Source: Callorhinus ursinus (taxonomy: Eukaryota > Chordata > Mammalia > Carnivora > Otariidae). Taken from it: a DNA stretch of 64,000 bases. The notes beneath the pieces are model-generated. The model was given only the letters and a program-made list of their open reading frames with translations, searched no databases and was not told the origin of the DNA. The DNA lies in assembly GCF_003265705.1 (NCBI RefSeq), contig NW_020313005.1, forward strand, positions 17,490,109 through 17,554,108, in the 5' to 3' direction. Of the stretch, positions 13,800 through 25,710 are shown one piece after another (positions within the stretch are counted from its first letter, which is position 1; each line of letters starts with the position of its first letter). A program made the translations under genes and the position numbers.

Positions 13800-14304
13800 A
13801 GAAATAGAAAATTCTGAGCCCTTAGTACATTGCCTCAGCCTTAGTTAAAATTTGAAAAAATCATAGGCTGCTAGTTTCAATGTTAAATAATGAGAAATTT
13901 CAAGTAGAGTGATTGTAGATACAACTGCTTTTTAGCCAGCTTGTGTATAATTTTATTTTATTTTGCCATAAAATTGCTTTTCTGGCTAGTTTATTTATAA
14001 GAAATTCTCCTAAGAGATTCTCACTGAAATGGTTCATCTTTATAACTTCAAGTTTATGATCAGTACAATATTTGTTTCAGTTGTCAGTTATAAGAAATTT
14101 TATTGACTCACTTGGTGTTTGTTATGAAGGTTGAATTTACTCATAAATCTTGCAAAGCATGTATACTGATTAAGTGTTCAAAAACCCTTTAAGAATTAAA
14201 CTTAAATGTGTAGGTTTTCTTGGACTTAGAAAAGTCATTTGCATGTTATTTCTTCTTACATACATCTAAGTAAAAATAAATGTTAATTAATTATTAAACA
14301 TTAA
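13800..14304. other. AT-rich sequence interrupting L1
   Basis: Separates two L1 ORF2 pieces and matches neither. Contains no family I recognise. Possibly an inserted or rearranged older element. Confidence 0.4.
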
Positions 14305-14368
14305 TTTTAAACATTAAGATTAATTTTTACATTAATCTTAAACTTTTAAACATTAAGATTAATTTTTA
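14305..14368 (+). repeat. 25-bp direct repeat, 39-bp period
   Basis: Two identical 25-bp copies (14305-14329 and 14344-14368), each of the form TTTTAAACATTAAG followed by ATTAATTTTTA. They are separated by a short stretch that partly reverse-complements them (ATTAATCTTAAA). It immediately abuts a Can-SINE. Confidence 0.9.
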
Positions 14369-14370
14369 TT

Positions 14371-14560
14371 TTTTTTTAAGATTTTTATTTATTTATTTGA
14401 CAGAGGAAGAGAGCACAAGCAGAGGGAGCAGCAGAGGCAGAGGGAGAAGCAGACTCCCCACTGAGCAGGGAGTCTGATGTGGGGCACTATCTCAGGACCC
14501 TGGGATCATGACCTGAGCTGAAGGCAGACACTTAACTGACTGAACCACCCAGGTACCCCG
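14371..14560 (-). mobile_element. Can-SINE (tRNA-Lys-derived), antisense
   Basis: Reverse-oriented carnivore SINE: poly-T and AAGATTTTTATTTATTTATT, then GCACAAGCAGAGGGAGCAGC, CACTGAGCAGGGAGTCTGATG, GGATCATGACCTGAGCTGAA, and TGAACCACCCAGGTACCCC, which is the tRNA-like head. Target-site duplication not clean. Confidence 0.93.
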
Positions 14561-14619
14561 AGATGATTAATTATTAAAATAGTATATGCAAATAAGGATC
14601 TTCCAAGACAACATAGATG

Positions 14620-15280
14620 GGAAAAGGTGACATACTTACAGATGTAGTTAGGACAATACTATGAACAACTATTTCCACCATTAAAAAAAAAAAGAAAAGA
14701 AAAATATGAAGCATATAGAAATAATAAAAAATTGACTCCAGAAGAAGTAGAAAATCTGAATATGCCAAAAATCATGAGGGAATTGGGTCAATAGTCTAAA
14801 TTTTCTCCCTAGAAAGGGATCAGTTGTAAATAATTTTATAGATTTCACCAAATCCTCAAGAAAGAAGTAGATAATCCATGTCTTTTAAAAAATAATTTTA
14901 AGAAATCCCTGTCTTAGCCAAATCATTTTAAATATTAGTGTAATATTGACCAAAAGTTAAACAGTGGCCATATGAAAATTATAAGCTTATATAACTTATA
15001 AACATAGAAGTAATATTCTTAAAATATTGAAAATAAAGTGCATAAAGATACATCATGACTAAGTAATATTTATCCCATGTATGCAAAGATATTCAACATA
15101 AAACAAGCTAGTAATATACCACATTAATAAAAGAAGGAAAATACTGCGGACATCTAAATAGGTCTCTGAGAATAATATGCAATTTAATGCTCAGTTATGA
15201 TTAAAACAAGCTCTTAGCAAAGTAGAATGAAAGGACATATCCATGACTTGATTAGAAATTCCTTATTAACACTATCAAAA
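14620..15280 (+). mobile_element. L1 ORF2 fragment (sense), RT region
   Basis: Continues the L1 at 13.2 kb: ACAATACTATGAACAACTA, GAAGAAGTAGAAAATCTGAA, GATAATCCATG, CATGACTAAGTAATATTTATCCCATG, and ATACCACATTAATAAAAGAAGG, matching L1 reverse-transcriptase coding text. It breaks off just before the catalytic FADD segment. Confidence 0.7.
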
Positions 15281-15299
15281 CTAATCTCTGCAGGTAGAT

Positions 15300-16685
15300 A
15301 CTCAAACTCATTACCTTTCACATGCTCAAGGACATCACTTCTACAATTCCCTTTATCTCCAACATCATTTATTTTTCTCTTGCTATTGGATATTTTCCAT
15401 CCCAGCATAGAAACATGCTATTTGTCCCATTTCTGTGTCTCTTTGTTTCTCTTTTTGTTTCCCTCTATAACTGTCTCACACAAGTGTGCTCTCTCTCTCT
15501 GTTTCCTCCTTCTTCAGGCTATAGGCTCAATTTTCTGCTCTTCTTTACAACAAAACTCAGAAGAATTATCTATACTCACGATGTCAGATTCCTCTCTCCA
15601 TTTTCTCTTTAAATCTCTCAAAGAATGTTTGTCCCTATTGGAAATGAACTCATCAAGGTTACTGATGACCTCCATATTACTACATTTAATGGTTATGTAT
15701 TCGATCCATCATATTTCACTTCTCTATACAACATTTGACACTACTAACCACTCTCTCTTCCTTGTTACACATTCTTTATTTAGTTTCTAGGATACCATAG
15801 TGTCGGTTTTCCCCCTAACTAGCTGTTCTTTCTCCCTCACCTTTCCTGGTTCCTTGTCTTCTCTACAATCTCCAAACTTTAGAATGCTCCAGGCCTCAGT
15901 CCTCAGTTTTAATGATTTCATCTAGTCCCCTGACTTTAAATACTTTCTATTTGCCAATGTCTCCAGCCAGAACTCTCTTATAAACTTCAGATTGAATATC
16001 AAATTCTTATGTCAACATCTCTTCTTGGATGTCTAATCCACATCTCAAGCTTTCCTAGTCTGAAGTTAGAGTCTTGTCTCCCCCCTAACCTATTTAACCT
16101 CTGTCTTTCCCGTCCCAGTTGAGAGGACATTTATCTTTCTGGCTGTTTAGGCTGCAAACTTTAGAATCTTTCTTGATGGCTTGTTTTCTCTCAAAAATCA
16201 CATTCAATCCAACAGAAAACCCAAAATTCAATTACTTCTTATTTTTCACCTTCCCCACTGCTTTGAACCTTGTCTGAGAATTTCCCCGTACCTAGATTGT
16301 TCTTCCCACAAATGTTTGCAAGGTGAACCCTTTTACCTCCTTCAAGGCTTTCCTCAAATATCACTTAATTAAGGCCTGCCTTGATATTCCCATTTAAAAT
16401 TGCAGCTGGTGCCTTCTGCAGCCAATACCCTGTAATCCTGGTTTATATTTTTCTTATAGCACTTATCATTATTTAAGATGATATGTGTGTGTGTGTGTGT
16501 GTGTGTACACAGAGATATATAATGTAATATATATATGTAATATATAAATCTTTGTCTCTTATTAGTATGTGGGGAACATAAGAGAAGAAATATTTTTTCT
16601 GTTCTGTATACTGTTTATTACAAGCATCTAAACAGAGTCTGTGATATCATAGGTTCTCAATATGTATTTGGTATATGAATGAGTA
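15300..16685 (+). mobile_element. L2 LINE (sense) including 3' end
   Basis: L2 order in sense: ACTCATCAAGGTTACTGATGACCTCC, CATTTGACACTACTAACCACTCTC, AGGCCTCAGTCCTCAG, CTTGGATGTCTAATCCACATCTCAA, CCTCCTTCAAGGCTTTCCTCAAATATCAC, CTTATAGCACTTATCATTATT, and a tail near GGTTCTCAATATGTATTTGG. The 187-codon open frame at 15227-15790 is a by-product of this pyrimidine-rich L2 strand. Confidence 0.8.
16484..16506 (+). repeat. (TG)n microsatellite
   Basis: About 11 TG units inside the L2 3' region, followed by an AT-rich stretch. Confidence 0.9.
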
Positions 16686-16689
16686 TTAA

Positions 16690-17965
16690 GTATTTTATTG
16701 GCGATCCTAAACAATAACAAAACAAGAAAGAAAAAGAAAAGATATTTTAAAACTAGAAAGGGAGCATTGAAATTCTTGTTGATTTATTTAAAACGTGATT
16801 ACATACATAGAAATCCCAAAATGATTATAAACAAAAGTACAGTAGAGTTGCTAGACATAATCTGAGTATTTTAAAGACTATTCATCTTTCACAGGAATGA
16901 TCATAAAAAATGTAACAGAAAAGAAAAACCTTATTTGCAATAAGAACAAAAAATTATAAAAGGTCCTTTAGGAAACTTTAACAAAAGACGTGCAAACTAT
17001 TATGGAAAGGAATACAAAACTCATGAAAAGCTTTAAAGAAGACCATAAATAGAAAGATAGTCATTATTCTGATAGGAAAATTCAATATTATAAATATATA
17101 ATCCTTCCAGTTTAATCTTTAAATGCAATGAAATTATAATCATAATCTCAAAGGACTTTTTGTGAGATTTAAAACATTGTATCTAAAATAGATACTAAAT
17201 GAATGGGAATAACCAAGACAGCTCTACAAAATAAGAACAAAGTGGAAAGACTCATATTACCATTTGTCAACATTTACTTTAAATTTATAGTGATTAAAAG
17301 ATGTGGTATTGATGCAGGAAGAGACCAAAAAATCAACAGAGCAGAACAGAAAATCTAGAACTACAGCCAAGCATTTTAAAATTCTTGTTATTTAATAGAG
17401 ATGGTTTTAAAAATCAATATGGAAAACAGAAATGGTTTAAAATGCATAAGAATAATTTTCTTTCCATATAGAATAATGCATGCTCTCTTCCTCATTCAAC
17501 CCAAAACTCAGTTCCACATGGATTTAATGCAAATCCACAAAATTATTAAAGAACACATATGTAAATATCTTTTGAACTTGATAGAGGTAATCATTTTTTA
17601 AACAAAGAGTGAAACAAAAAAGAAGTCCATGTATTACATAAAAAGATTGATTACACTAATTTATATCACAATGCAAATTTCTGTATGGCTAATATACTCC
17701 AGACCAAAAAAAAAAAAAAAAAGAGCAAAAACCAAGCTGAAGGATATATTTGCAACACTTATAAAAAATGAGAGATAAATATCCTTATAAAGAATTTTTT
17801 AAAAAGCAATAAGAAAAAGACAAGCACAATAGAAAAATGTGCAAATGATATATACAGGAAATTCAAAGGAAAGAAAAATCTGTATGACTAATGAACATAC
17901 AAAGAAATGCTGTATCTTATCAGTAATCAATAAAATGCAAGTAAAACAAGATACTATTTGTTGGT
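16690..17965 (+). mobile_element. L1 ORF2 3' half (sense)
   Basis: L1 landmarks in order: ATACATAGAAATCCCAAAATGATT; AGAACAAAGTGGAAAGACTCATATTACC; TAAAAGATGTGGTATTGATGCAGG; CAACAGAGCAGAACAGAAAATC; a poly-A interruption at 17706; GAGATAAATATCC; and AAATGCTGTATCTTATCAGTAATC with AATAAAATGCAAGTAAAAC. It covers the region after the RT catalytic site to near the ORF2 C-terminus. Confidence 0.75.
17706..17722 (+). repeat. Poly-A tract (17 A)
   Basis: A run interrupting L1 ORF2 text. Confidence 0.9.
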
Positions 17966-18519
17966 TCCCACCCTGCTCAGGAACATCTCAGATGAAATCT
18001 GAAACCTGCCCTTGTAGGCAGAGGGCAAAGACAGCTCAAGATCTGCTGGTGGTCACCTCCTTTCAGTGACCTCCCTTAACACTATTTTCACCTGCCTGGT
18101 ATAAAAATATATTAACATTTATTATATTTAAGTCATTTGTACACAGTTGTCTTTATATAATTTTCTGATTAATCCTCAAACCCATCTTTGCCTGAAAAAA
18201 AAAAATCAAGTATTTGTTTCATGTAAGGAAATTGAAACTCATGCAGTGCTGATTAAATTTAAATTATTTTTGTTATTTTGGAGGGTTGGCAATTTCTTGT
18301 AAAATTGAGAAACCTTGTGCCTGCTGAGAAGGGAAAGGTATTTACAGGGTCCAGATCCATTACTGCAGAGGAGGCCATGAAGGCTGGATTTGGACACGAG
18401 AAGCAAGTATGTGATAACTGGTACAAGTATTACTCAGAAAATTTAATAACTCACACTTAAACCAAGAAGAACCTGGTTAAATTTCTTAAGAGTGACTGAT
18501 AGAATATGGGCACTTGCAT

Positions 18520-18720
18520 GTTCATACATTTAAAGAAAACTTCTCACGTGATATACAAGAAACTGGTAATAATTGGCTTCAAGGAGGTAACCAGGATAGC
18601 TAGTGGATAGGGGAGGGAGGGAAGTTTTATATTTTTCTCCTCATATCCCTTTGTAGAATTTGAATTCTATACCATGTGTATGTCCTATTAACAATGATAC
18701 TTTAAAATGAAAAAAAAAAG
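18520..18720 (+). mobile_element. L1M 3'-UTR end (sense)
   Basis: Matches old L1 3' ends: ATACAAGAAACTGGTAATAATTGG, GGGGAGGGAGGGAAG, TTGTAGAATTTGAATTCTATACCATGTG, closing in poly-A. Confidence 0.65.
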
Positions 18721-18739
18721 AAGATTCAATATCACTAAA

Positions 18740-19420
18740 TATCAATATGTGATTCAATGACTTTCTAGTTAATATCCTCCTATGAGTACAAGGAAATACG
18801 TACAGGAGTCTTTATAGACACATAGTTTTTTATTATTATTTTTTAAAAGATTTTATTTATTTATTTGACAGAGAGATACACAATGAAAGAGGGAACACAA
18901 GCAGGGGGAGTGGGAGAGGGAGAAGCAGGCTTCCCGCTGAGCAGGAAGCCCAACGCAGGGCTTGATCCCAGGACCCTAGGATCATGACCTGAGCCGAAGG
19001 CAGACACTTAATGACTGAGCCACCCACGTGCCCCTAGACACATAGTTTTTAATGTTGAAAGCAATACCAAATGTCCATTAATGGAAGATGAAAAAATAAA
19101 ATCAATATATGTAGGAAATTTGTATATAAGTTAATATGCATTAGTCTCATTGAATAAAGAACACATTCTTATCTAAAAGAAGCATACACACACATGCATA
19201 TATTTTTAATAAAAGTGGAAAACCTTGGACAGAGGAAATATATAACCAAATTTATGAGAGTAATTGCTAAAAGGAGGTAAGAAGGAGAATGGGCTTGGGG
19301 AGAGATTGACTTGGATATATAATTTTCCCTATATTAAATTAACTGAAAAATATGCAACATTAAAATCTCAGTGTTTTGTCCATGGCTGTTTGATTCATCA
19401 GTTTCTGTATGTACTTTTAA
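18740..19420 (+). mobile_element. Second L1M 3'-UTR fragment split by a SINE
   Basis: L1 3' text (CAGGAGTCTTTATAGACA, then after the SINE CAATACCAAATGTCCATTAATGG) continuing into decayed AT-rich tail sequence. Confidence 0.55.
18831..19034 (-). mobile_element. Can-SINE, antisense, with perfect 16-bp target duplication
   Basis: Reverse-oriented Can-SINE ending in GAGCCACCCACGTGCCCC. The 16-bp TAGACACATAGTTTTT occurs at 18815-18830 and again at 19035-19050 without a mismatch, marking the exact insertion. It is the least eroded duplication of the four SINEs here, suggesting a comparatively recent insertion. Confidence 0.96.
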
Positions 19421-19504
19421 TTTTTAGTTTTTTGTTTTTTTTTCCTAAAGTGAACAAAATCAACTCAAAAGGGAGGAGGTTCACAACAAATCCTGCCATC
19501 TCTA

Positions 19505-20075
19505 AGTTTACAGACTCTATCAGTTACCTATAGCCATGTAACAAAACATCCTAAAACTGCATGATTTAAAACAACAACATATTTAATTAATGGTTCTGCA
19601 GATTGGCTGATGGTTATTTTGGTCTAGGCTAACGTACTCTTGGTTTATCTCTGTTGGACTCTCCTAAGACTGAGGTCAATGGGTGAGTTGGCCAGGGTCT
19701 GGATGATCTAGAGGGGACTCAAGCCCCCGTTGAGCAGTTGGCAAGCCAATTGTTCTAAAAGGACTGCCAGTAGAGTGGCTTATCTTTGCTTATTGCTGTG
19801 TGTGGCCTCTCATTCTTCAGCAGGCCAGCCTCTTCTTCATAGGGTGGTTACAGAGTTCAAAGAGAGTGGCAAGAGAGGACAAACCCCCAGGCCCAACACT
19901 TCTAAAGCCTCTGCTTGCATCACATTTGCTGACATCCCATAAGCCAATGGAGTCCCAAGGCTGAGTCCAGATTCAAAGTGGAAGGTCTATGAGTCACACA
20001 GCTCAAGGGGGGATAGATGCAGGATAATGAAAAATTGTGTCATTTTGGATAGCTGTCACATAGACCCTAACAACA
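19505..20075 (-). mobile_element. Probable old LTR/MaLR-like repeat
   Basis: The motif series CAGTTACCTATAGCCATGTAACAAAACATCC, GATTTAAAACAACAACATA, GGTTCTGCAGATTGGC, GTGTGGCCTCTCATTCTTCAGCAGGCC resembles a common mammalian repeat that I believe is MaLR-related in reverse. The family name is uncertain. Confidence 0.4.
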
Positions 20076-20510
20076 GTGCACATGATACAAGGAGAAAAAC
20101 ATTAAAGAACTACAGATATACACACATGCATACGTATACGTGTATATTTTAAATAAGAAGACAGAAAAATAGAATCACTTTGGATCTGGGAAAGAGTATA
20201 GAATAAAGCAATTGGTAAAAAGTGAAAAGATAACACCCCTGTTGAAACTATGGTGTGATATTTCTAACATGGTTATGGGTTTGGTGAGGAACCAAGATAG
20301 AAAAGAGATAGGTGGTTTAGTTTCTTTCTGTTTTCTGTTTTCACCTGTGGTATCACCCACAGGGGATACGTTTCAGAAAGCAGATTTTCTTTGGGAATAT
20401 AAACCTAGATCATACTTCACATGTTTTAAAATATACAGAGAGCAAAACAAATTTACTTGTAGTAAAGCAACTACATAGGTGGGAGGGGGAGAAAAATGAA
20501 AAGGAAAAGG

Positions 20511-21041
20511 TCAGGTAAGTCCCAAGGTTACCATTGCCAAATTCCACCCCAGAGGAGATAGAAGCAGAGCCAATTTTGTATATTCTTCAGTTTCCAGGCT
20601 TTTCAATGTATTCTGAACAAAATTTCTCCTATTCTTAAAATCTGTAGTGATAGAGGTTTCATATCCTGCTTTGAAAACATATTCCCTGCATCTCATAGTC
20701 CTCACAATCAGTAAGTTTTTTCTTTGGTCTAACCTATATTTGTGTTGTTGCGACTTGCTAATTTCCTGTGAGGCTATGCCCTCTGTGGAGATGGTGAACA
20801 TAATCCTCCCTATAATATTCTCTCCTAGATCAGATACAATAGACTGAATCCCTTTTACATTTCTGCACATCTCTCTTGAAAGAGTCAGATTCAGACCAGG
20901 CATAATACAAGGATCTGACCAATAGCATACACAGTAACAGGATAAAAGTATTGCCAGGTTTTGTAGGCAATTCACACACTTATTAGCACAGATGGCTTTT
21001 ACCTTGGATTTTTTTATAGTGGTGCCATATAACAACCTCAC
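20511..21041 (-). other. Unrecognised 176-codon open frame
   Basis: Minus-strand frame from an ATG at 21041 to a stop at 20511 in AT-rich sequence. The peptide has a cysteine-rich, partly hydrophobic N-terminal part (residues 18-45) and a basic middle (around residues 100-140). No domain is recognisable. It could be decayed retroelement coding or chance, and nothing else supports a gene. Confidence 0.2.
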
Positions 21042-21084
21042 TTGTTACTTACACTTTCTCCAGTGTCAGACGTCCTTGCTGTAA

Positions 21085-21345
21085 TCTAGAGGCAGTGCAA
21101 AGCAATGGAGAGATCACTGTACTTGGAACCAAAGATTCCAGTTTAAGTTCAGCCCCTACCACTTATTTATTATATGATCTTGGCCAAAGGGCTTAAAATC
21201 TTTGCCTTACTTTCTTCACTGTAAGGATAATAACAAGACCTACCTCTCATTCTCTCAAACTTGATGGAAAGGATTTAATAAAATAATGTACCTGAAAAGC
21301 ACTTTGCAGCCTGTAAACCCATAAAACCATGTAAAGTATTAGCCC
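21085..21345 (+). repeat. MIR element
   Basis: Sense MIR: AGGCAGTGCAAAGCAATGGAGAG, a CACTTATTTATTATATGATCTTGG core, AATCTTTGCCTTACTTTCTTCACTG, and tail GAAAAGCACTTTGCAGCCTG. Confidence 0.8.
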
Positions 21346-21559
21346 TGTTCACAAACTCAACACAAGGCAGTTTAATCATGTTCTTTAGAGTAGGCTTAAA
21401 AATTGTCAAAGTCACAAAATCTTATACCCGGGGCTGTGGATTGGCTGTGTTTCTAAAGTTTGTCTATAAGGTAATTATCTGCAACTTGGCGTATGTTTTT
21501 CATTACATTTTTCTTTATAAATAATTCTATGAACAGTAAATCTTCAGGTATCTCACAAG

Positions 21560-21745
21560 TTGACTCTTTCATTCAGTAAACATGGAGCACCCACTATGTG
21601 TGTGCTGTTAGATAAAGGAGTTATAGAGATGGATAAGATGTAGAGATGGATAAGACACCCTCATGAGTTCATAGTCAAAGGAGAGAGACTGAGAAGCAAA
21701 TTGTTGTATAATGTGCAAAACACTGTGATCAAGACATGCGCAGGT
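21560..21745 (-). mobile_element. L2 3' fragment, antisense
   Basis: CATTCAGTAAACATGGAGCACCCACTATGTG, then a CCTCATGAGTTCATAGTC block and AGAGAGACTGAGAAGCAAA. Contains a 17-bp tandem duplication at 21624-21657. Confidence 0.7.
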
Positions 21746-21749
21746 GCTA

Positions 21750-24700
21750 AACCATTCAACTACCCTTCATTGTAAAAACAAGTAAAAAAGATGCTCTTTA
21801 AATATGGCATAGATAGCCCTCTTTGATTTAAATCTCTGTTGTGTTCCCTCACCTTTTTTACTTACCCTTTCTTGGTCAATCAAAATCACTTTGTTTTTGA
21901 AATAGATGAGGCTATTTCTAGTCTCTGATAGGCTTCCCATACTGTTCTTTGTTCAGTATACCCTTCCCTACACGATCTATAGAACAATTATACATAATTC
22001 AAGGCTGTGCTGAGGACTCAATATCTTTTAAAACTTACCCTTCTCCTTTGTCCTCTATACCCCATGTGGTCCCTGCTGGCTCAAATATAACCCAAACATA
22101 ACAGCAGGATTTTGGATGAATTGGCCTCAAAGATTTGGATAATGGAGGCAGAGAAGATGATAATGAAGCAAATGATCAAACCTTTAATGAATGAAGTGAA
22201 ATGATCAGTAGGTCAATGAATGAGGGGAACAAAGATGGACAAGTGTAGATACAGTTTAATGGACAGATTCCAAAGGTTTGGAGGGATTTTGAGTAGGAAG
22301 GAAGAGGTTTGGAGGCAGCCACAGAAAGGAAATAGTATAGACCCGGAGGTATTTGGGGCACAGTGAAAGAGACAAAAATCAGTCTCCATTTGAGACGGAT
22401 TGGAGGGGTGATATCTTCTAGGGCAGTTAGGAGAAGAATCTGAAAACCAGTTCTAGGGAAGTGTTCAGGGTGGAGGGGGATTTCTACTGACAGACTGTAA
22501 GTTACAGACTAGAATATAGAGAGTGTTGGAGAGAGGTGGAAGATTGGGCCAGCCTAATGGCTACTTAAGTAACTTGGACATTGGGTTTGATTGATAGATA
22601 TAGCCTATCTAGGAGGTGTGGACTTTTGTTGGAATCAGGTGAACAAGAATACGACATACCTTGGCCACAGTTTGTCATGGCTGAATGACCTAAATACATA
22701 CAGATGGAAATAGTTTCTTAGAGATGTCCAAAATGAAACTTGAAACAGAGTTTCAAGATGCTCTGCTGGCAAAAAACGTGATATATGAAGTTTGTGAACT
22801 ATCTGTTGCTGGGTTTCCTGCCATGTAGAGGACTGCCCTACAATGAGAATGAATCCAACATACGGAGAAGAGTAGATCTGAAAGGTGGAATAAACATAAG
22901 CAATGGGTTCAGTTCCTGGTTGACACCCAGCTGCACCCTGCTCCTGTAAGTTACTTAGAGCTTGCTCTAAGTTCTCTTCTTACCCAAACAAATTCAATTT
23001 GGCTATCTCTCAATTAACAACCAAAGAAGTCTTAACACATTAATCTAATTTATAAAGAAAGCAATCATTGGCAATATTTGCTACTTTATTATTACCAACA
23101 AATTGCTTGTGACATGTCTTAAAACTGACTGCCACTAATTAGTATAGATGTTGCGAGCTACTTGCCTCAAACAGGAAGTGGGTACTCCAGCCAACTCCCA
23201 AGAGACCTATAGCTCTTATTGTCTTTAGGCCACAGAGATTCCCTGGTGAAAGAGCAGCAATCCTGTTGTCTGCACCAAATTTACATGAGCCATGTGTGAC
23301 CCACACTTCTAGAGTGGTGATTGATTCAGTTTCAGCTTGGGTCTGATCTACTTTCCCAATGAGATGCCATGGCTTGGACTCTCTTGCAGAAACTCTTCTT
23401 TACTTCTGTGTCTCTCCCACAGCCACAACCTCAACTGAAAGATCCCCAAACTTCTACTTCACGGGGAAATACACTTCCTGAACCCCTGCCTTAGAGGGAT
23501 AATATTGAAGTTATCACCATGATTTTCATATTTTTGTGTTAGGGGCACAGGAATGCAGGCTAATGACACACATTCTTCTTTGTAAGTTTAATTAATTACA
23601 ACTTATGAGCAGGAGTAGCAGCCTACACAAAATCTCGGAGCTCCTAAATTTATTCCATGGAGAAATATGCCCCATGGTCTGCTGTAATCAACCTGCTGCC
23701 AGGACATGAGAAGGAGAGGAGGGGGCCCCCAGAGTCATTCATCTGAAACCAAAGGTTTGTCTTCCTCCAGTTTCTAACCCCCTGTTCTGAAGAATTTTAA
23801 CTCCAGTCTGCCCACTGCCCCACTCTGTATACTTATGACCCATATTTCTTGAATTTCTCTTATATTGAGAGAAAATCAAATGACAAGTTCTCTTCTACAC
23901 CTGGGAAATGAAGGCTCTAAGGGTTAGTATTAATTTCATATTATACATTAGTGATAGTGTTAATTTGAATATCAAATGATATCCTTATGACCTGTGCTAT
24001 CATTTTTGGTTACAAATACATCTTCATCTCTTTTATATTTTAAATTCGTTACCTAAGAACCCTCGTGCCAACTTTAATAGGAAGTAGGGCCTCGCTCTTT
24101 AAAAGGTGCAGCCTCCTGAATTATCCAAGACCCTAGGAACACACTTGGTCCAACAGAGGAATGAAGGAAGGAAACAGTTCTCTCAAATGCCAGGCAGAGA
24201 GAGAAGAGGAGTACCCTCCCAGCCTTCTGCCATTTCTCTGGCTGCAGTATGTTGTCACTGCTAAGAACAACTCTTGTCTGTGCTAGGAGGCTTCACCAGT
24301 TGAAATCCTGCTAGCCCTGCAGTGGGGGGTGAATGTCTGGTCTGCAAGGTTACTACCTTCTGAGTTCATGAGTACACACTCAGTCGTTTTCCTTCAAAGC
24401 ATACCACCATGCCAGGTGGCTGGTCCCAAGGAGCTTGCCATCGTGGCACACACTGCCACAACTATATTTTCCCTGGATGCTGGGGTTTGACTGAACATTC
24501 CACATCTAGATTTATTTTCCCCTCAGGATAATGCCCTTTCGTGTCACTGAGCCTCAGGTCACTCAGGTACATCTGTGCTCCCAATTTCAGGTCTTACAGA
24601 ACCTGCTCACGCTTCTCTGAGACCAGGTGACTTTTATTTCAACAGCACTAAACCACGTACTGTTTTGGGTGCAAGCTATTTATTAGGGATCAACAGCTAT

Positions 24701-25700
24701 TAAGGGAAGGGAGACAAAGCAGAGTTGGGCAGAGGGAGGGTTCAAGGAAGCCTTGGTCAAGATAGTAGGAAGCTCTGGAGAAAATCCTGCCTTGCAGAGT
24801 GTTCCACTGCCATCTAAAGTGGTTATGGGTTTAGACCTTCTTTTACTTTCATTGCATGTAGACTGTTCCAGGCAGGGCATGACCTTGAGCGAGGTGGCTC
24901 TTAGCCGCTGTGGCTGACCCTGAAGAAGCTGGCAGCTCTGGCACATCTGCTAAGCACACTCCTGCAGCTGGGCAGCCTGTCCTGTTTTGAAGGGGTTCTG
25001 GGCATTGCTCCTCCTTGTCTACCACTCCAGAATCACTGTAAATGACTCTGGGCATAAAGCAGAGTTTTGGATATCCTCATCAGAGCCACCTACACAAGGC
25101 TCTTCTAGCCCAGCACTGACTTCCTGCCATGAAGTCAGTCATTGTCCACTAGTCCCTGTCCTGGAGTGGCTGTTTTCAAGCCTTCTAGGCTAGCAGCCTT
25201 TTTTTTTTTTGAAGTAAAGAGAGTGAGTCTGGAAATGAGTTTTGGCTCGATGGATGGGTGTGGTTTCCTAGACCCAATTTAAGTTCCGGTTGTCTTTATT
25301 CACAGTCGTGGGTTTTATGCCAGCATCTATCTCCCACAGAGCTAAAGGAAGCTCCTCACCCCAGAAGTGCACTTTAGGAATTTCTTAATAATTATCATCA
25401 TAATAGAAACAATGCGGTGCTCTCCCACTCTGTTAAATAGAATGCTGAGTTACCCCTGAACACCGATGTCTGGCACAGGCAGCAATGCACTTCCCTCTGC
25501 CCTGTGTTGCCATAGGTTTCCTTCCCTGTCTAGGGTTGCCGTCATCCATAAAGAAGGTCGTCTCTCAAGGAACTGTTTTCTGAACTCCTCTACTTGAAAG
25601 TAATATAGTGGCTACCACCTCGGGCCCTTCTGGTTTATCAACATCCTTCCGGGAGGACATGTCCTTCAGAATCACCAAGGGTCTATGGTCAGCATCCTTC
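21750..25700. other. Unassigned intergenic sequence
   Basis: No exon recognised and no repeat family named with confidence. The purine-rich portion at 22130-22560 may be a decayed repeat. Opposed short frames at 24683-25193 lack domains. Confidence 0.4.
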
Positions 25701-25710
25701 TGTTCTGCCT

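Noticed and set aside
15227..15790. 187-codon plus-strand open frame
   Set aside because: Falls in sense-oriented L2 sequence with pyrimidine-rich, Leu/Ser/Phe-biased codons. It does not preserve an L2 protein domain in frame, so it is decay and composition.
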